Under the pieces are notes generated by a model, which did no database searches, was not told the DNA's origin, and saw only the letters and a program-made list of their open reading frames with translations. A program made the translations under genes and the position numbers. From Oscillospiraceae bacterium (lineage in GTDB: Bacteria > Bacillota > Clostridia > Oscillospirales > Oscillospiraceae), in the NCBI GenBank assembly GCA_902765025.1, contig CACWYC010000012.1, forward strand, positions 1 to 64,000: a DNA stretch of 64,000 nt, written 5' to 3'. Shown here one piece after another: positions 22,371-31,525 of the stretch (positions are counted from its first letter, which is position 1; each line of letters begins with the position of its first letter).

Positions 22371-24992
22371 ATGGAAGCGCGGGCACTGAAGACGGAATAT
22401 CTGGTGAATCCCCTGGGGCTGGGCACGCGGCAGCCCCGGCTGAGCTGGCTGTGTCAGGGCGGCGTGGCCCAGACGGCCTACGAAATCGAGGCCCTGCGGG
22501 GCGAAACCGTTGTCTGGCGCAGCGGCAAGGTGGCCAGCCGGGAGATGGGGGCCCTTTTCGGCGGCGAAGTCCACAGCCGGGAGCGCATCCACTGGCGGGT
22601 GCGGCTGTGGGACGAGAACGGCGCGGCGGGCCCGTGGCGGGAGGCCTGGTTTGAGATGGGCCTGCTGGACCAGGGCGACTATGTGGCCCAATGGATCGAC
22701 CCGGAGCTTACCCGGGACCCCCAGGCCCACAAACCCGCCAGCATTCTCAGGCGGACGTTCACCGTGCCGGAGGGCTTTCAGCAGGCCAGGCTGTACGTCA
22801 CCTGCCACGGCCTGTACGTGGCGGAACTCAACGGCATCCGGGTGGGCGACGCGGTGCTGACCCCGGGCACGTCCACCTATGATAAAAGGCTGTTCGTCCA
22901 GACCTACGACGTGACGGCGCTGCTCCGCCCCGGCGAAAATGAGGCAGCCGTCACCCTGGGCGACGGCTGGTACAGAAGCTGCTCCGGCGTGGACGGCGAC
23001 CGGAACCTGTACGGCGAGGACGTGGCGCTGTACTTCCAGCTGGAGGTGGACGGCGCGGCGGTATGCCTGTCGGACGGACAGTGGCAGGCCAGCCAGGACG
23101 GCCTCCTCCGGGAAAACGATATGCAGCAGGGCGAGGTGGTGGACGCCCGGCGGGCACTTCAAGAATGGCACGGCGTGACGGTGCGGGACTACGGCACCGC
23201 CAACCTGGCCTGCGCCGACTGCGTGCCCATCCGGGAGCAGGAGCATTTCACCGGCCGTCTTTTCACCACCCCCAACGGCGAAAGGGTGCTGGATTTCGGC
23301 CAGAACATGGCGGGATACATCGCCTTTACTCTGACGGCCCGGGAGGGCCAGACCATTACCCTTTGGTGCGGCGAGACGCTGGATGAAAACGGCAACTTCA
23401 CCCAGGAAAACTTCCAGGACCGCCAGCGCCACAAGGAGGGCGGCACCCGGCAGCAGGTGGTGTACACCTGCCGGGAGGGACGCAACGAATACAAGACCAC
23501 CTTCTCCCTCTGGGGCTTCCGCTACGCCAGGGTGGAGACGGACATCGAGTTGACGGACGCGGTGTTCACCGCCATCGCCGTCTACTCCCACATGGAACGG
23601 ACAGGGTGGTTCACCTGCGGAAACGAGGACGTGAACCGCCTGGTGGAGAACACGGTGTGGAGCATGAAGTCCAACTTCTGCGACGTGCCCACCGACTGCC
23701 CCACCCGGGAGCGGGCCGCCTGGACAGGCGACATGGGCGTGTTCATCGACACGGGGCTGTATCTCATGGACTGCGGCGGCGTGGTGCGGAAATGGCTGGG
23801 CGAATGCAGGCTGAACCAGTATGACGACGGCAAAATCGCCAACATCGCCCCCCGGAACAACGTGCCCGGCTTTACCGCCGACCTGCTGGCAGGCTCCGTG
23901 GGATGGGGCGACGCCGCCATACTGGTGCCCTGGGCGCTGTATCGCCGCAGCGGCGACGCCCGGATTTTGCAGGAGAATGCGGACATGATGCGCCGCTGGT
24001 ACGGCTTTTTGGAGAGCCGGGCCGGGCAGCAGCAGACCGCGGTGGACATGGACGCCATTCCGGCGCAGTACAAGGCCATGCTGGCCAATCTGCCCCCGGA
24101 GGCCCTGGCCCAGATGATGCAGAAATTCGCCCCCGCCCAGAGCAGCGACGGCAATCCCTATGAAAAATACACCATCTCCTCCGGCACGGACTACGGCGAG
24201 TGGTGCGAGCCGGACGTGGACAATCTGGCGGCCATGGGCAAGCCCCAGCCCAAGGTGGCCACCGCCTACTACGCCAAGTCCGGCGCGGTGCTGGCGGAAA
24301 TCAGCGCCATTCTGGGCGACGTGGCGGGCGAGGCCCATTATCGGAAAATCGCAGACGGCGCCAAAAAGGCCTACCGCCATCTGGCGGCGCCGGAGGGCGT
24401 GATTCGCTCCGATCGGCAGGCGGAATACGTGCGGGCCATTCGCTTTGACCTGCTGGACGAGGCGGAAAAGCAGCAGGCGGCACGGGACTTGGACGCGCTG
24501 GTGCGGCGCTGCGGCTGCCACCTGAACACCGGCTTCCTGGCCACCCCCGACCTGTGCCCGGTGCTGGCGGAGAACGGCTGCACCGACACCGCCTACGCCC
24601 TGCTGCTGCAGCCCACCTGCCCCGGCTGGCTCTACGAGGTGAAGCGGGGCGCCACCACCATCTGGGAGGAGTGGGACGGCGTGGACGAACAGGGCCACGT
24701 GAAGGCGTCGCTGAACCACTACTCCAAGGGCGCCGTGTGCGGCTGGCTCTTCGGCGGCGTGTGCGGCATCCGGGTAGACCGGGGCGAAATCACCATCGCG
24801 CCCCAGCCCCATCCCTCCCTGGGCCACGCCCAGGCCCGATACCTCTCCCCCGTGGGCGAGATCGTCAGCGGCTGGCGGTACGATGGCGACACCGTCCGCT
24901 ACCACTTCTCCCTGCCCGCCAACGCCACCGCCCGCGTCATCCTGCCCGACGGGCGGGAGGCCGTTTTGGGTCCGGGCGACCACACCATGTAA
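22371..24992 (+). CDS. Alpha-L-rhamnosidase, GH78 family
   Basis: Hydrolyses terminal alpha-L-rhamnose from glycosides such as plant flavonoids or rhamnogalacturonan fragments. The 873-residue product has N-terminal beta-sandwich domains (about 1-330, including YVTCHGLYVAELNGIRVGD), then the (alpha/alpha)6 catalytic domain with the signature DCPTRERAAWTGDMGVFIDT (general acid region) and a second acid in ATTIWEEWDG. A C-terminal beta domain follows. No signal peptide, so it acts inside the cell. ATG 22371 is 8 nt from AAAGGA; an in-frame start further upstream has no ribosome binding site. Confidence 0.9.
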   Translation: MEARALKTEYLVNPLGLGTRQPRLSWLCQGGVAQTAYEIEALRGETVVWRSGKVASREMGALFGGEVHSRERIHWRVRLWDENGAAGPWREAWFEMGLLDQGDYVAQWIDPELTRDPQAHKPASILRRTFTVPEGFQQARLYVTCHGLYVAELNGIRVGDAVLTPGTSTYDKRLFVQTYDVTALLRPGENEAAVTLGDGWYRSCSGVDGDRNLYGEDVALYFQLEVDGAAVCLSDGQWQASQDGLLRENDMQQGEVVDARRALQEWHGVTVRDYGTANLACADCVPIREQEHFTGRLFTTPNGERVLDFGQNMAGYIAFTLTAREGQTITLWCGETLDENGNFTQENFQDRQRHKEGGTRQQVVYTCREGRNEYKTTFSLWGFRYARVETDIELTDAVFTAIAVYSHMERTGWFTCGNEDVNRLVENTVWSMKSNFCDVPTDCPTRERAAWTGDMGVFIDTGLYLMDCGGVVRKWLGECRLNQYDDGKIANIAPRNNVPGFTADLLAGSVGWGDAAILVPWALYRRSGDARILQENADMMRRWYGFLESRAGQQQTAVDMDAIPAQYKAMLANLPPEALAQMMQKFAPAQSSDGNPYEKYTISSGTDYGEWCEPDVDNLAAMGKPQPKVATAYYAKSGAVLAEISAILGDVAGEAHYRKIADGAKKAYRHLAAPEGVIRSDRQAEYVRAIRFDLLDEAEKQQAARDLDALVRRCGCHLNTGFLATPDLCPVLAENGCTDTAYALLLQPTCPGWLYEVKRGATTIWEEWDGVDEQGHVKASLNHYSKGAVCGWLFGGVCGIRVDRGEITIAPQPHPSLGHAQARYLSPVGEIVSGWRYDGDTVRYHFSLPANATARVILPDGREAVLGPGDHTM

Positions 24993-25046
24993 TTCCTTGC
25001 GTAAGGCAAACAAATCATATATTCTATTGTGAAAAGGAGAATCATC

Positions 25047-26600
25047 ATGGCAAAAGAGAAATTGACCCAGAGCGAAATCGACGGCGTGCAGTATCGCCGC
25101 GCCAAACTGTGGCAGATCATCCTGGTGGCCTGCAATGCCCTCAACGGCATGGCCATCTACTCCCTCATCGGTCAGGCGTCCTATGCCGCCAGCATTGGCT
25201 TCGGCATCTCCACGCTGCTGGTGGGCGGCCTGCTGACCTTCACCCGCATTTTCGACGCCATCACCGACCCGCTGCTGGCTTTCCTGTATGACCGGGTCAA
25301 CACCCCCTTCGGCAAGATTCGTCCCCTGATGCTGCTGGGCTGGCTGATCCAGTCCCTGGGCGTGATGTGCATGTTCTCCTGGACGGCCAGCAAGGGCTTC
25401 GGCGTGGGCATGTTCCTCATCACCTACATGGTGTACGTCATCGGCTACACCATCGTGAATATGACCGCCCAGACCCTGCCCGCCCTGCTGACCAACGACC
25501 CCAAGCAGCGGCCCACCGTGGGCGTGTGGCAGACGGTGTTTAACTACCTGGTGCCCATGGCCTTCACCATCATCCTCAACACCAAGCTGCTGCCCAAGTA
25601 CGGCGAAATCACCATGACCGAGGCCGGCGGCTACGCCGTCAACTACTCCCAGGCGTACCTCACCGCCGCCGCCATCTTCACCGTGCTGGTGTCCCTGGTG
25701 GGCGTGATTCTGTGCTGCGTCGGCATCTCCGCCTACGACAAGCCCGAGAACTTCCGGGGCACCAACAAGGTCAGCGAGCGGCTGAAGTGGAAGGATATGT
25801 GGGCGGTGCTCAGCAAGAATAAGCCCCTCCAGGCCTACATCATCTCCGCCTCCTCCGACAAGATTGCCCAGCAGGCCGGCTCCACCGCCATCGTGGGCAC
25901 CATGCTCAGCGGCATCCTCATCGGCAACATGACCATCGCCACCTACCTGTCTGTGGGCGGTATGCTGCCCTCCATCATCTTCGCCATCCTGGGTGCCCGG
26001 TACTGCGGCAAGCACGGCAACAAGGAATCCATTGTCAACTGGGCCAGGTACTGCATCTACGCCAACCTGGTGATGATCGCCTTCTTCGCCATCACCTGGT
26101 TCACCGTGGGTACCCACACCATTGCCAGCTTTGGCATCACCATGATTGTCTACATCCTGCTGACGCTGGTGTGCAACGGCTTTATGATGGCCGGCACCAC
26201 CGCCAACACCGCCTTTATGGCCGACATCATCGACTATGAGCTGGACCGCAGCGGCAAGTACATCCCCGCCGTGGTGTCCGGCACCTACTCCCTGGTGGAC
26301 AAGATCGTGTCCTCCTTCTCCGCATTGATTGCCACCGGCTGCGTGGCCCTCATCGGCTACACCGCCACCATGCCCCAGCCCGGCGACACCCCCACCGGCG
26401 CCATCTTCTGGGTTACCATGTTCCTGCGCTACGGCCTGGCCATCCTGGGCTGGATCTGCACGCTGCTGGCCATGCGCACCTGCCGTCTGGGCAAGAGTGA
26501 GATGGTGGAAGTGCAGAAGCGCATCGAGGACAAAAAGGCTGAGGCCCAGGCCGAGCTCTTCGAGGAAGAACTGCACAAGGGAGATCCGAAGAATGCGTAA
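25047..26600 (+). CDS. GPH family sugar:cation symporter (MFS)
   Basis: A 517-residue membrane protein with about 12 hydrophobic helices. It has the family's N-terminal region (ITDPLLAFLYDRVNTPFGKI, the D-x-x-N-T-x-x-G-K-x-R-P loop) typical of melibiose/glucuronide carriers. It imports glycosides or oligosaccharides with Na+ or H+. It lies 54 nt after GH78 and its stop overlaps the GH2 start by 8 bp, so it probably supplies substrate to the surrounding intracellular hydrolases. AAAAGGAGA precedes ATG 25047. Confidence 0.92.
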   Translation: MAKEKLTQSEIDGVQYRRAKLWQIILVACNALNGMAIYSLIGQASYAASIGFGISTLLVGGLLTFTRIFDAITDPLLAFLYDRVNTPFGKIRPLMLLGWLIQSLGVMCMFSWTASKGFGVGMFLITYMVYVIGYTIVNMTAQTLPALLTNDPKQRPTVGVWQTVFNYLVPMAFTIILNTKLLPKYGEITMTEAGGYAVNYSQAYLTAAAIFTVLVSLVGVILCCVGISAYDKPENFRGTNKVSERLKWKDMWAVLSKNKPLQAYIISASSDKIAQQAGSTAIVGTMLSGILIGNMTIATYLSVGGMLPSIIFAILGARYCGKHGNKESIVNWARYCIYANLVMIAFFAITWFTVGTHTIASFGITMIVYILLTLVCNGFMMAGTTANTAFMADIIDYELDRSGKYIPAVVSGTYSLVDKIVSSFSALIATGCVALIGYTATMPQPGDTPTGAIFWVTMFLRYGLAILGWICTLLAMRTCRLGKSEMVEVQKRIEDKKAEAQAELFEEELHKGDPKNA

Positions 26601-28785
26601 CATCACGGCATTGCACGAGGGCTGGCGGTTTCTGAAAGCCGACCTGCCTGTGGAAACGGCCATGGCCTACGCCCCCCGGGGCGAGGCCGTCACCGTGCCC
26701 CACACCTGGAACGCCATCGACGGCCAGGACGGCGGCAACGACTACCACCGGGGACGCTGCTGGTACGTCCGGGAGCTGACGGCGGAGGAGACCGCGGGGG
26801 AGCGGCTGTTTCTGGAGATCAACGGCGCCAACCACACCTGCGAGGTGTACTTGAACGGCGAAAAGCTGGCTTGCCACGAGGGGGGCTATGCCACCTTCCG
26901 TGTGGCCCTCACCGGCCACCTGGCGGCAAAAAACGTGCTGGCCATCGCCGTGGACAACCGAGACAGCGACCACGTGTACCCCCAGAAGGCGGACTTCACC
27001 TTCTACGGCGGCCTGTACCGGGACGTGAACCTGATTGCCGTGCCCGCAGAGCATTTCGAGCTTTTGAAGGACGGCACCCCCGGCATCAAGGTGACCCCCG
27101 TGGTGGATTTGGCAAAGAAAACCGCCACCGTCACCGTGGAGACGTGGCACAACGGTGAATCGGTTGACATTACGGTGAACGGCGAAACCAAGACCGTGGC
27201 GCGCTGCGCGACCTTTACCATTGACAACGTCCACCTATGGGACGGCGTCTTTGACCCCTATCTTTACACCGCCACCGCCACCCTGCCCTCCGGCGACACC
27301 GTGTCCGCCCGCTTCGGCTGCCGCGTCTTTGCCTGCGACCCGGAAAAGGGCTTCTTCCTCAACGGCCGCAGCTACCCCCTGCGGGGCGTCAGCCGCCACC
27401 AGGACCGGAAGGGCCTGGGCAACGCCATCACCAGCAAGGAGCACCGGGAGGACATGGCCATCATCCGTGAGCTGGGGGCCAACACGGTGCGGCTGGCCCA
27501 CTACCAGCACGCCCGGGAGTTCTACGACCTGTGCGACGAAAACGGCATTGTGGTATGGGCGGAGATCCCCTACATCACCATGCACATGGCCGGCGGGCGG
27601 CAGAACACCCTCTCCCAGATGCGGGAGCTGATTACCCAGTGCTACAACCATCCCTCCATCGCCGTGTGGGGCCTCTCCAACGAGATTACCGCCGCCAGCG
27701 CCGTCAATGACGATTTGCTGGAAAACCACCGGGCCCTCAACGACCTGTGCCACCGCATGGACCCCACCCGGCTCACCACCATGGCGGACGTGTTCATGCT
27801 GGAGATCGACAGCCCCATTCTGGAAATCCCGGATATCAACAGCTATAACCTGTATTTCGGCTGGTATCTGGGGGAGCTGGAGCAGACCGACGAGTTCTTT
27901 GACGAGTACCACGCCAAGTACCCGGGCCGCGTCATCGGCTTCTCGGAATACGGCGCCGACGCCAACCCCGCCTTCCACTCCTCTCATCCCGAGAAAGGCG
28001 ACTACACCGAGGAATACCAGGCGCTGTACCACGAGCATATGCTGAAAATGATCAACGCCCGGCCCTACCTCTGGGCCACCCACGTGTGGAACCTGTTCGA
28101 CTTCGCCGCCGACGGCCGGGACGAGGGCGGCAAGCACGGCGAGAACCAGAAGGGCCTGGTCACCTTCGACCGCCAGCTCCGCAAGGACGCCTTTTACCTC
28201 TACAAGGCGGCCTGGAACAAAACCGAGCCTTTTGTACACCTGTGCGGCAAGCGTTATGTAAACCGCTGCGAAGACACCACCGAGATAAAGGTATACTCCA
28301 ACTGCCCCGCCGTCAGCCTGTACGTGGACGACACGCTGGTGGGCACAGCGGAGGGCGAGACGGTGTTCACCTTCTCCGTGCCGCTGCTGGGCGAGCATCT
28401 CATCCGGGCGGAGGCGGGAGAGGGCGTCAGCGACGCTATGACCATCCGCCGGGTCAGCGAGCCGGACGAGAGCTATATCTTCAACAAGGCCGCCGCCACC
28501 GTCACCAACTGGTTTGACGCCGGCGACATCGACCCCACCTGCTTCTCCGTGGGCGACACCCTGGGCGAAATTCGCAGCCATCCCCAGGCCGGGGCCATTG
28601 TGGACGCCATGATGGCCAAGGGCGCCTCGGAGCGGGGCGACGTGGCCGACGCGGTGAAGGACAACCCGGCGCTGCAACGGATGATGGGCCGCATGACCAT
28701 GTTGAGCCTGTTAAAGCAGGGCGGCGCGGACGAGGAGAGTATAAAGCAGCTCAACCGCGTCCTGCAAGGCATTAAAAAAGCATAA
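26593..28785 (+). CDS. Glycoside hydrolase family 2 protein
   Basis: A 730-residue beta-galactosidase/beta-glucuronidase-type enzyme. Order: sugar-binding jelly roll (about 1-160, VPHTWNAIDGQDGGNDYHRG), immunoglobulin-like domain (160-260), TIM barrel (260-570) with acid/base Glu in WGLSNEITA and nucleophile Glu in GFSEYGAD, then a further beta domain and an unusual helical Met-rich tail (last 60 residues). No signal peptide. Start overlaps the symporter gene. Beta-galactosidase is the more likely activity, but glucuronidase or other specificity cannot be excluded. Confidence 0.9.
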   Translation: MRNITALHEGWRFLKADLPVETAMAYAPRGEAVTVPHTWNAIDGQDGGNDYHRGRCWYVRELTAEETAGERLFLEINGANHTCEVYLNGEKLACHEGGYATFRVALTGHLAAKNVLAIAVDNRDSDHVYPQKADFTFYGGLYRDVNLIAVPAEHFELLKDGTPGIKVTPVVDLAKKTATVTVETWHNGESVDITVNGETKTVARCATFTIDNVHLWDGVFDPYLYTATATLPSGDTVSARFGCRVFACDPEKGFFLNGRSYPLRGVSRHQDRKGLGNAITSKEHREDMAIIRELGANTVRLAHYQHAREFYDLCDENGIVVWAEIPYITMHMAGGRQNTLSQMRELITQCYNHPSIAVWGLSNEITAASAVNDDLLENHRALNDLCHRMDPTRLTTMADVFMLEIDSPILEIPDINSYNLYFGWYLGELEQTDEFFDEYHAKYPGRVIGFSEYGADANPAFHSSHPEKGDYTEEYQALYHEHMLKMINARPYLWATHVWNLFDFAADGRDEGGKHGENQKGLVTFDRQLRKDAFYLYKAAWNKTEPFVHLCGKRYVNRCEDTTEIKVYSNCPAVSLYVDDTLVGTAEGETVFTFSVPLLGEHLIRAEAGEGVSDAMTIRRVSEPDESYIFNKAAATVTNWFDAGDIDPTCFSVGDTLGEIRSHPQAGAIVDAMMAKGASERGDVADAVKDNPALQRMMGRMTMLSLLKQGGADEESIKQLNRVLQGIKKA

Positions 28786-28798
28786 TTTCGCCGCATTG

Positions 28799-28820
28799 CC
28801 CCGGGGATTGTTCCCCGGGG
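28799..28820. repeat. Intercistronic hairpin
   Basis: CCCCGGGGA, loop TTGT, TCCCCGGGG: 9-bp perfect stem with no T run, between the GH2 and epimerase genes. It may set mRNA stability inside the operon. Confidence 0.55.
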
Positions 28821-28847
28821 CCATACGGCAATATGAGGTGAAACCCC

Positions 28848-29693
28848 ATGAGAACATACGTACAACAGATTATGCTGGGCACCGTTACCGGCAGCCCCGA
28901 CCAGGCACGGAACACCCTGGCCGCCATCAAGGCCGCCGGCTATGACGGCGTGGAGCTGAACCGGTTTATGGTGCACCCCTCGTCCATGATGGTGCGGCTG
29001 CTGACCCGGGCCGCCGGCATGCCCACCGGCAACGGCGGCAAGCTGGACTGGCACGCTCTGCTGCAAGAGAGCGGCCTTGCCGTGGCCTCCCTCCACGCCG
29101 ATCTGGGCTCCCTGGAGCGGGAGGTGGACGCGGTGGCGGACGAGGCCCTCCGCTTCGGCACCCACACGGTGGTCATCACCGGCATGTACCGCTTTGACTA
29201 TTCCGATGAAACCGCTGTCCGGGACCTGGCGGCGCGGCTGAACCGCTGCGGCGAGGCGCTGCAGCGCCACGGCGTGCAGCTTCTCTACCACAACCATAAC
29301 GTGGAGCTGCTGAGCGTCTCGCCGGGGCTGCGGGCCTACGACGTGCTGCTCGCGGACACCGATGCGGCGCTGGTGAACTTCGAGTTTGACAGCTATTGGT
29401 TCACCGACGGCGGCGCCGACGCCGCGGCCTGGATGGAGCGGCTGGGGCCGCGGATGAAGCTGTGGCACATCAACGACCGGGGCACCCGCCTCTCCGGCCC
29501 CGCCATGACCCCCATTCTCAAATGCGACAGCATGGAGCTGGGGGATGGCAACATGGATCTGGCGCGGCTGTGGGCCGTCGCTGTAAAAAACGGCGTGGAG
29601 GACGTGGTGCTGGAGAGCCACCGCAACTGGGTGGACAAGGACCCCGTCAAGAGCCTGACACGCAGCGCCCTGTGGCTTAACGAGCGGAAGTGA
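28848..29693 (+). CDS. Sugar phosphate isomerase/epimerase (xylose isomerase-like TIM barrel)
   Basis: A 281-residue cytoplasmic TIM-barrel protein of the AP-endonuclease-2 superfamily (IolE/sugar epimerase type). Visible: start QQIMLGTVTGSPDQARNTLA, AGYDGVELNRF, LLYHNHNVELL (metal-ligand His/Glu region), FEFDSYWFTDGG (Asp ligand), MKLWHINDRG (His) and VVLESH. Substrate unknown; it probably processes a sugar released by the neighbouring hydrolases. GAGGTG precedes the ATG. Confidence 0.82.
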   Translation: MRTYVQQIMLGTVTGSPDQARNTLAAIKAAGYDGVELNRFMVHPSSMMVRLLTRAAGMPTGNGGKLDWHALLQESGLAVASLHADLGSLEREVDAVADEALRFGTHTVVITGMYRFDYSDETAVRDLAARLNRCGEALQRHGVQLLYHNHNVELLSVSPGLRAYDVLLADTDAALVNFEFDSYWFTDGGADAAAWMERLGPRMKLWHINDRGTRLSGPAMTPILKCDSMELGDGNMDLARLWAVAVKNGVEDVVLESHRNWVDKDPVKSLTRSALWLNERK

Positions 29694-29707
29694 AAAAGGA
29701 GAACAAA

Positions 29708-31513
29708 ATGAACTATTTTTGCAATCCGATTAACGTAAATTATCGCTATCAATTCAACGCCGACCCCCGCAGAGGCGGCGCGCTGCAAATCTGCCGGGAG
29801 GCCGCCGACCCGTCCTTAATTGTCTTCCAGGGGCGGTATTACCTGTTCGCCTCCATGACCCTGGGAGTGTGGGTGTCGGACGATCTGGCCCACTGGGAAA
29901 ACCACCGTCTGCCGGAGGAGCTGCCCCTGTACGACTACGCCCCGGACGTGCGGGTGATGGGCCAGTGGGTGTATTTCTGCGCCTCCCGCCGGGAGGAGAA
30001 CTGCGACAGATACCGGACGAAGGACATTCTCCACGGCCCCTATGAGAAGATCGAGGGTTCCTTCCCCTTCTGGGACCCCAACCTGTTTGTGGACGATGAC
30101 GGCCGGGTGTACTTCTACTGGGGCTGCTCCAACGTAACCCCCATTTACGGCGTGGAGCTGGATAGGGACACCATGCAGCCCAAGGGTGAGCCCCTGGCGC
30201 TGATCGAGGGCCATCCCTTCACCATCGGCTATGAGCGCTTCGGCGAGAACAACAGCCTCTTTCCCGCCTCGGAGGCGGAGATTGACGCCAAATATGAGGC
30301 CTTCCACAAGGCCCAGGGTATCCCGGAGAGCATGATTCCCGAAAATGTGAAGCCCCTGATCCGGGGTATGTTCTCCAACCGGCCCTATATCGAGGGGGCA
30401 TGGATGGACAAGCACGATGGCAAATACTACCTGCAATACGCCGCCCCCGGTACCCAATTCAACACCTATTCCGACGGCGTGTACGTAGGCGACGGCCCTC
30501 TGGGGCCCTTCCGCCTGGCGGACAACGCCCCCTACTCCTACAAGCCCGGCGGCTTCCTGCCCGGTGCGGGCCACGGCTCCACCATGGAGGACAAGAACGG
30601 CTGCTGGTGGCACACCGCCACCATGCGCATCAGCGTCAACCACGACTTTGAGCGCCGGGTGGGATTGTGGCGCGCCGGGTTTGACCGGGACGGCCAGCTC
30701 TACTGCAACCAGCGCTACGGCGACTGGCCCACGTCGGTGGAAGCGCTGCAAGCTGACCCCTGGGCGGAGCCGGAGTGGCTGCTGCTCAGCGCCGGGAAGG
30801 CTGCCTGCGCCTCCTCCGCCGCCCCCGGCTGCGGCCCGGAAAAGGCTACGGAGGAGAACGTGCAGACCTGGTGGCAGGCAGGGTCAAACAGCCGTGAGGA
30901 GTGGCTGCAGGTGGATTTGGGCAAGGTCTACGACGTCCGGGCCGTGCAGGTGAACTTCGCCGACGACAAGCTGGACGTCCCCTGCCCCGGCGCCATTCGC
31001 CCCGGCTCCCAGGCCCGGTATATTGAGGAGCGGGACCTGCTGACCCAGTGGAAGCTGCTGGGCAGTGAGGACGGCGAGGCTTGGTTCACCATCGAGGACA
31101 AGTCGGCAGTGGAGACGGATTTGAGCCACGACCTGGTGGTGCGCCCCGAGGGCTTTGGTGCCCGGTACCTGCGGCTCCAGGACATGGCGGTGCCCTACGG
31201 CCAGGCCCCCTGCGTGTCGGGCCTGCGGGTGTTCGGTTTGGGGAACGGCGAAGCTCCCGCTGCGGCGGACTTCACCTGCCGCCGGGATGACAACGGTCTG
31301 GATATGACCGTGGACATTGCCCCCGTGGAGGGCGCTGTGGGCTACAACATTCTCTTTGGCAATGACCCCGAAAAGCTGTACCACAGCGACATGGTGTTCG
31401 CCGCCGGGGCCCACCGGGTAGGCGCGCTGGTAAAGGGCCGGGACTACTGGGTGCAAGTGGACACCTTCAATGAAAACGGCATCACCCACGGCAAGTGTGT
31501 AAAACTGTCATAA
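29708..31513 (+). CDS. GH43-like five-bladed beta-propeller glycosidase with C-terminal beta domains
   Basis: A 601-residue protein. The N-terminal propeller (about 1-345) has the catalytic pattern of clan GH-F: REAADPSLIVFQGRYYLFAS with the base Asp, the FWDPNLFVDDDGRVYFYWG segment, and the acid Glu in YIEGAWMDKHDGKYYL. A coagulation factor 5/8-like domain (about 370-520, EEWLQVDLGKVYDVRAVQVN) and a fibronectin-III-like domain (520-601) follow. Probably arabinosidase- or xylosidase-like, substrate unknown. No signal peptide. Start at ATG 29708 after AAAAAGGAG. Confidence 0.82.
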   Translation: MNYFCNPINVNYRYQFNADPRRGGALQICREAADPSLIVFQGRYYLFASMTLGVWVSDDLAHWENHRLPEELPLYDYAPDVRVMGQWVYFCASRREENCDRYRTKDILHGPYEKIEGSFPFWDPNLFVDDDGRVYFYWGCSNVTPIYGVELDRDTMQPKGEPLALIEGHPFTIGYERFGENNSLFPASEAEIDAKYEAFHKAQGIPESMIPENVKPLIRGMFSNRPYIEGAWMDKHDGKYYLQYAAPGTQFNTYSDGVYVGDGPLGPFRLADNAPYSYKPGGFLPGAGHGSTMEDKNGCWWHTATMRISVNHDFERRVGLWRAGFDRDGQLYCNQRYGDWPTSVEALQADPWAEPEWLLLSAGKAACASSAAPGCGPEKATEENVQTWWQAGSNSREEWLQVDLGKVYDVRAVQVNFADDKLDVPCPGAIRPGSQARYIEERDLLTQWKLLGSEDGEAWFTIEDKSAVETDLSHDLVVRPEGFGARYLRLQDMAVPYGQAPCVSGLRVFGLGNGEAPAAADFTCRRDDNGLDMTVDIAPVEGAVGYNILFGNDPEKLYHSDMVFAAGAHRVGALVKGRDYWVQVDTFNENGITHGKCVKLS

Positions 31514-31525
31514 GGAGGGCAAACC

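Noticed and set aside
22260-26663. 1467-codon minus-strand open frame opposite the GH78 and symporter genes
   Set aside because: Mirror frame of GC-rich codons; composition is His/Gly/Gln-rich without domain features, and the plus strand carries complete known enzymes.
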